From Marinilabiliales bacterium (GTDB lineage Bacteria > Bacteroidota > Bacteroidia > Bacteroidales > PUMT01), in assembly GCA_007695015.1 (NCBI GenBank), contig REEN01000075.1:1-57157 (forward strand): a stretch of 57,157 nt of DNA, read 5' to 3'. Positions within the stretch are counted from its first letter, which is position 1; every line of letters starts with the position of its first letter. This document shows, one piece after another, positions 53,176 through 57,157 of this stretch. Position numbers and translations under genes: made by a program. The notes beneath the pieces are model-generated. The model had not been told where the DNA came from, searched no databases, and saw nothing but the letters and a program-made list of their open reading frames with translations.

Positions 53176-54411
53176 TCAGCCGGACTGAACCGGAGGGGTG
53201 CTGCTATCCCGTTTATCGAACCTCGAGATTATGACTGCACCACAACTGTCGCTGAAAACATTGGCCGTGGTACGGAACATATCAAGTATCCGGTCTACGG
53301 CAAGTATGATGGCGACTCCCTCAAGAGGAAGTCCGACCGCACCAAGTATTATCGACATCATCACCATCCCGCTCATGGGTATGCTTGCCGCACCGATCGA
53401 GGCCAGCACCGCTGTCACCGCCACTGTAACCTGTCCTCCCAGGGAAAGGTCAAATCCGTAAACCTGGGCGATAAAGATCACGGCAACGCATTCGTAAAGC
53501 GCCGTGCCGTCCATGTTGACCGTGGCGCCTATCGGCAGCACAAAACCGGCCGCCCGGCGGGAAGCTCCCGAATTTTCAGTTACCGCTTTGAGTGTCAGGG
53601 GAAGCGTCACTATGGTGGAGCAGGTTGAGAATGCCGTAAGCAGCGCCGGGATCATGCCCCTGTAATGTTTTACCGGGCTCACCCTGCCCAGAGTCCATAG
53701 CAGCAGGGGAAGTGTAAAAAACATATGAATTGCCAGTCCCCCCAGCACTATCAAAAAGTAGAAACCCAGCGACCTGAACGCTGAGAACCCGGAGGTGGCG
53801 ACAATGCCCGTGATAATGCCAAACACTCCGAATGGCGCCGACCAGATGATAAAGGAGGTCATCTTCATCATGGCTTCGAAAGCGGCTTCGAAAAATCCGC
53901 CCAGCAGGCTTCTCTGGTCGGCTTTAAGCTGCGTGACAAAAAGGCCGAACAGTATGGAAAAGAAAATTACCGGTAAAACGTCACCCGAAGCTGCAGCGGC
54001 AAAGGGGTTTTCGGGGATGATCTCAAGGAACAGCCGGCCAAGTCCCCGCTCCGCAGCAGCAATTGTTTCGGGGCTCTCTTCGAGTACTATTCCGGCACCT
54101 TCACCGGGCTTGAAGAGATTGACCAGTATCTGCCCGGTAAAGATCGCCAGCAGGCTGGTAGACAGGTAATACCCCATGGTGCGCAACCCCATCCTTCCCA
54201 GTCCCCCCGCCGAACCCACCTGAATTATTGAACTTATAACGGAGGTGATGACCAGGGGCAGTATGGCCATCCTCAGGAGCCTGAGAAAGATATCGGCAAG
54301 CACATCAGTGTATGGGAGAACCGGTTCGCCGGCCAGGGCGCCGGTCAGGATCCCCAGGAAAAACCCGGCAAATATCCATATTGTGAGGGTGAACCTTTTT
54401 TTTGGGGCCAT
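53176..54411 (-). CDS. Dicarboxylate/amino acid:cation symporter (DAACS family)
   Basis: A 411-residue inner-membrane carrier with eight helices and two re-entrant loops. Family motifs are present: the serine-rich loop STCSTIVTLPLTLKAVTE, 'PIGATVNMDGTALYE' in helix 7 and 'DRILDMFRTTANVFSDSCGAVIISR' in helix 8. It takes up glutamate, aspartate or C4-dicarboxylates with sodium or protons. Together with the porin just downstream it may give a route for small anions across both membranes, which is only an inference from proximity. Confidence 0.93.
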   Translation of the reverse strand: MAPKKRFTLTIWIFAGFFLGILTGALAGEPVLPYTDVLADIFLRLLRMAILPLVITSVISSIIQVGSAGGLGRMGLRTMGYYLSTSLLAIFTGQILVNLFKPGEGAGIVLEESPETIAAAERGLGRLFLEIIPENPFAAAASGDVLPVIFFSILFGLFVTQLKADQRSLLGGFFEAAFEAMMKMTSFIIWSAPFGVFGIITGIVATSGFSAFRSLGFYFLIVLGGLAIHMFFTLPLLLWTLGRVSPVKHYRGMIPALLTAFSTCSTIVTLPLTLKAVTENSGASRRAAGFVLPIGATVNMDGTALYECVAVIFIAQVYGFDLSLGGQVTVAVTAVLASIGAASIPMSGMVMMSIILGAVGLPLEGVAIILAVDRILDMFRTTANVFSDSCGAVIISRFDKRDSSTPPVQSG

Positions 54412-54527
54412 GCTGAATTGTCAGTTTTTAGTGTTCACGGAACCTTAAAAGTAAAAAAAATATTATTGGGGCAAAACGGACTGGTTTTTAAGATAACCTA
54501 AAAGTTGGATTGGTTTTTGCTGATCTG

Positions 54528-54560
54528 TTTACCGGGAATGATCTGTTTGACTTATCTTTG
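54528..54560 (+). promoter_or_regulatory. Candidate promoter abutting the TPR gene start
   Basis: TATCTTTG (54553-54560) is a perfect TAnnTTTG box, with TTTA 21 bases upstream (54528-54531). It ends only four bases before the ATG, so a transcript started from it would be leaderless or nearly so; alternatively the true start codon is further in. Confidence 0.35.
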
Positions 54561-54564
54561 AAAA

Positions 54565-56988
54565 ATGACCGACAACGAACTGAAAAAGATATACGGCGAG
54601 GTGACCGGCAGTATTGCCGGCCGCCAGCTCAAGCCTGCTTTCGACCGGCTCGGGATCCTCATATCGGAAAACGGACTGGGGGTGCTGCACGACCGGCAAA
54701 GGAACCTGGAAGAGACCTACCAGTACATGCTCAGGTACACGGTCGAAGGCGTATCCGACCCGGAAAGACAAAAGGTTTACCATAAGTTGATTGTGTCGGC
54801 CTTTGAACTGGCAGACCTGGTCAATGAAGAGCTTCGCATGAGGTTTTCAACCTCGGCCGAATACAATGGGAAGAGGGCCCTGAGACATAAGGCAATCACT
54901 GATACCGGGCAATATCTTTCAGAGCTGGAGAACTATTATGTTGAGAATGACCAGTCATCCCGGGATGAGGAGGAGCCGGTGCCGGGCACGAATCCTTCCG
55001 CGAAAGCGTCAGAACAACATAAAAAAATGCAGGGGCTGTTCTACCACATCTGGTACAGTGACAAACTGTCACCCGAAGAGACCGGCCGGTACGGGAAATT
55101 CCTGCAAAACCCCATGGTGCCGTCCGAATACAGATCCTTCATGGTCACGGCGATAATGCTCAGCCTTCAACGGTTCTTTGATCCCGAAAAGTTCACACTG
55201 CTGTTTCAAAGCTATGAATCGGGCGACGCCGGTATAAGCCAGAGGGGACTGGTCGGACTGCTTGTCTGTCTTTACCGGTACGATGAGAGGATGCCCTTCT
55301 ACCCGCAGATAACTGGCAGGCTCAAAATATTCAATGAAAACCCCGCTTTCAAGCGAAACCTTGAACGTATCATCATCCAGCTTGTCAGGAGCAAGGAGAC
55401 AGAGAAGCTGCAAAAGCGTATCCGCGATGAGATCCTGCCTGAAATGATAAAGATAAGCCCCAACCTCAGGAGCAAGATCAACCTCGACAGCCTGATGGAG
55501 GAGGGCCTTTCGGAAGGGAAGAACCCCGAGTGGGAGGATATATTAAAGGATTCTCCCGGACTGCTCAACAAGATGGAGGAGTTTTCTGAGATGCAGATGA
55601 AAGGTTCGGATGTGTTTATGGGATCATTTTCAATGCTCAAATCTTTCCCCTTCTTTAATGAAATGTCCAACTGGTTTATACCTTTCTTTTCAGGCAATAC
55701 CGATCTGGCCGGCAATCTTGACTCAGGCGATCCTGTAATACGTCAGATGGTAAAGTCTATAGGGAAGGCTCCCATCCTGTGTAACTCCGACAAATACTCC
55801 TTTTGCTTCAGCATCAGCAGGATACCCAGGGAGAACCTCGAATTCATGACACAGGCTATGAAGGCAGAGATGGAACAGGTGGAAGAGCTGAAGGAGGATG
55901 AGGAGCTCCTTGACCCGGGCAGGCGGGAGGAGTTTGTATCCAACCAGTATATACAGGACCTTTACAGGTTCTATAAACTGTTTCCCGGAAAGGCCGGTTT
56001 CGAGGATATTTTCGGCTGGCGGCTTGATTTTCACAACAAGTTGGTGCTGGGCGACATTCTCAGGGAAGATGACAAAGTGCTGAGAAACATAGGCGAATAC
56101 TATTTTGCGAAAGATCATTACAGGGAGGCGGCAGAGATATTCACCAGCCTGCTTGAGCAGGAAAAGAACGGTGAGCTTTACCAGAAGGTCGCCTGGTGTA
56201 ACCAGAAGAGGGGCAAGTTCAGGATTGCGCTCGACAACTACCTGAAAGCGGAGCTATACGAGGTAAACAAGATATGGAACACAAGGAAGATAGCATTCTG
56301 CTACCGTCACCTTAAGAAACCTGATAAAGCCCTTGAGTATTACCGGGAGGCAGAAAAGCTTGACCCCGAAAACCTGTCTGTCCATCTCAGCATAGGGCAC
56401 TGCCTGCTGGAGCTTGACAAGTATGATGAAGCGCTGCAATCCTATTTCAGGGTTGAGTACCTTACGCCAGGCAACAGCAAGGTGTGGAGGCCGATAGCAT
56501 GGTGCTCCTTCCTCACGGGCAAGAAAGAACAGGCAGAGAAATACTTCCTCAAACTGATGGAGGAGCAGCCAACGGCGCATGACCTTGTCAATATGGGACA
56601 CGTGCAGTGGAGCCTGGCACGGCGCCGTGAGGCCCTGGAATATTACCGGAGGGCCATTGCAAAACCTGGAGATGCCGGGCCTGGAGAACCGGCTAAGGGA
56701 CCCATGAAGGAGCAGGCTGCAGGGAGGGCATCAGAACAGGCGGAACAGACCGCGGGACGGGGGGCAGGACCGGCAAGAGAGCAGGCGGAACAGACCACGG
56801 GACGGGGGGCAGGACCGGCAAAACAGCAGGCGGCCGGAACAGCCGGGATAAGTCCGCCCGCAACCTTTTCTGAGGCCGAGTTCCTGGCGGTTTTCGAGGA
56901 AGATATTCCACACCTGGTGAACCAGGGAGTTGACAGTGATGACATACCCATCATGCTCGACCAGCTCAGGTATTTGCTTTCAGGTTAA
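54565..56988 (+). CDS. Large tetratricopeptide repeat protein
   Basis: The 807-residue cytoplasmic protein has a helical N-terminal two-thirds with no recognised domain and a TPR array at about 510-700 (VLRNIGEYYFAKDHYREAAEIF, AFCYRHLKKPDKALEYYREAEKLDP, LSIGHCLLELDKYDEALQSYFRVEYLTP, MGHVQWSLARRREALEYYRRAI). Then comes a low-complexity Gln/Ala/Gly linker with two 15-residue repeats (EQAEQT-AGRGAGPA type) and a short acidic C-terminal helix pair. Similar 750-850-residue proteins occur in Bacteroidota without known function. It probably acts as an adaptor. Confidence 0.82.
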   Translation: MTDNELKKIYGEVTGSIAGRQLKPAFDRLGILISENGLGVLHDRQRNLEETYQYMLRYTVEGVSDPERQKVYHKLIVSAFELADLVNEELRMRFSTSAEYNGKRALRHKAITDTGQYLSELENYYVENDQSSRDEEEPVPGTNPSAKASEQHKKMQGLFYHIWYSDKLSPEETGRYGKFLQNPMVPSEYRSFMVTAIMLSLQRFFDPEKFTLLFQSYESGDAGISQRGLVGLLVCLYRYDERMPFYPQITGRLKIFNENPAFKRNLERIIIQLVRSKETEKLQKRIRDEILPEMIKISPNLRSKINLDSLMEEGLSEGKNPEWEDILKDSPGLLNKMEEFSEMQMKGSDVFMGSFSMLKSFPFFNEMSNWFIPFFSGNTDLAGNLDSGDPVIRQMVKSIGKAPILCNSDKYSFCFSISRIPRENLEFMTQAMKAEMEQVEELKEDEELLDPGRREEFVSNQYIQDLYRFYKLFPGKAGFEDIFGWRLDFHNKLVLGDILREDDKVLRNIGEYYFAKDHYREAAEIFTSLLEQEKNGELYQKVAWCNQKRGKFRIALDNYLKAELYEVNKIWNTRKIAFCYRHLKKPDKALEYYREAEKLDPENLSVHLSIGHCLLELDKYDEALQSYFRVEYLTPGNSKVWRPIAWCSFLTGKKEQAEKYFLKLMEEQPTAHDLVNMGHVQWSLARRREALEYYRRAIAKPGDAGPGEPAKGPMKEQAAGRASEQAEQTAGRGAGPAREQAEQTTGRGAGPAKQQAAGTAGISPPATFSEAEFLAVFEEDIPHLVNQGVDSDDIPIMLDQLRYLLSG
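56731..56820 (+). repeat. 45-bp tandem repeat inside the TPR gene
   Basis: Two nearly identical 45-base units (56731-56775 and 56776-56820) encode 15-residue repeats of the form xEQAEQTxGRGAGPA; a third, partial unit follows. The length is a multiple of three, so changes in copy number keep the frame. Confidence 0.85.
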
Positions 56989-57101
56989 CCGTCAACGGAC
57001 ATCCCGGCAAAAAAAGCTGCAATTAACCGGTAAAAACCGCTGGAATCTAATGAAAATGCCTTAACTTATCGGCAATATTGCATCACATTAAATTCCAGGC
57101 G

Positions 57102-57157
57102 TATGAAACCCGCATCAACCTTCGGCAGACAAAATAACATGTATAAAGCATGAGGGT
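57102..57157 (+). repeat. Dispersed hairpin repeat, copy C (at the window edge)
   Basis: A 56-base element matching copy B (36383-36438) with three substitutions, and including the same 23-bp core (57119-57141). It begins 113 bases after the TPR gene and reaches the end of the window, so its right arm (ATGAGGGT, one mismatch to ACCCGCAT) may continue beyond it. Confidence 0.85.

Overview
The window looks like a chromosomal segment of a Bacteroidota bacterium, most likely of the Bacteroidales/Marinilabiliales type and possibly an uncultured marine or sediment lineage. The evidence is an STN-containing TonB-dependent receptor with a DUF4249 lipoprotein partner, TlpA/DUF4369 lipoproteins, DUF6340 and DUF4954 proteins, many lipobox signal peptides, AT-rich intergenic regions and few clear Shine-Dalgarno sites. 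There is no rRNA, tRNA, CRISPR array, transposase or phage gene that I can support. Starts were moved inward where the longest frame began with TTG/GTG or lacked a sensible signal peptide.

Layout. 0.1-4.8 kb: an A+T-richer four-gene operon (SnoaL-like protein, SDR, two tandem phytoene-desaturase-like flavoproteins). 5.0-7.1 kb (minus): amino-acid permease and an exported methyltransferase-like protein. 7.4-14.0 kb: outer-membrane uptake operon (TonB receptor, DUF4249 lipoprotein, macroglobulin-like protein). 14.1-16.1 kb: trypsin-like protease, a small stand-alone copy of its N-terminal domain, and a membrane-anchored DUF1080 protein. 16.2-18.4 kb (minus): GH10 xylanase lipoprotein and aldo/keto reductase. 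18.6-22.6 kb: nucleotide-sugar dehydrogenase converging on a DUF4954 beta-helix protein. 22.8-31 kb: two paralogous TlpA/DUF4369 lipoproteins flanking a sugar dehydrogenase, an MFS carrier and PBP4, then a small lipoprotein. 31.2-33.3 kb (minus): an AT-rich fic gene with operator-like repeats, and endonuclease IV. 33.5-38.6 kb: regulatory-domain protein, TPR protein, 2-hydroxyacid dehydrogenase, MDR oxidoreductase, DUF6340 lipoprotein. 38.8-43.3 kb (minus): three surface/periplasmic lipoproteins (PQQ-type propeller, sulfatase, NHL-type propeller). 43.6-45.4 kb: alternative oxidase and a CcrM-type DNA methyltransferase. 45.4-51.8 kb (minus): a membrane spermidine-synthase-like protein and three tandem radical SAM enzymes with Tat/lipobox N-termini. 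52-57 kb: OprP-like porin, dicarboxylate/amino-acid symporter, large TPR protein.

The most interesting items are the tandem trio of apparently exported AmmeMemoRadiSam-type radical SAM proteins beside a membrane spermidine-synthase homologue that lacks the usual catalytic Asp; the protease with its detached N-terminal domain; an orphan full-length CcrM homologue next to an alternative oxidase; a dispersed intergenic hairpin element with a 23-bp invariant core in three places; and recurring disordered Gly/Pro/Asp-rich inserts in unrelated proteins. All functional links between genes are inferred from proximity; no database search was possible.
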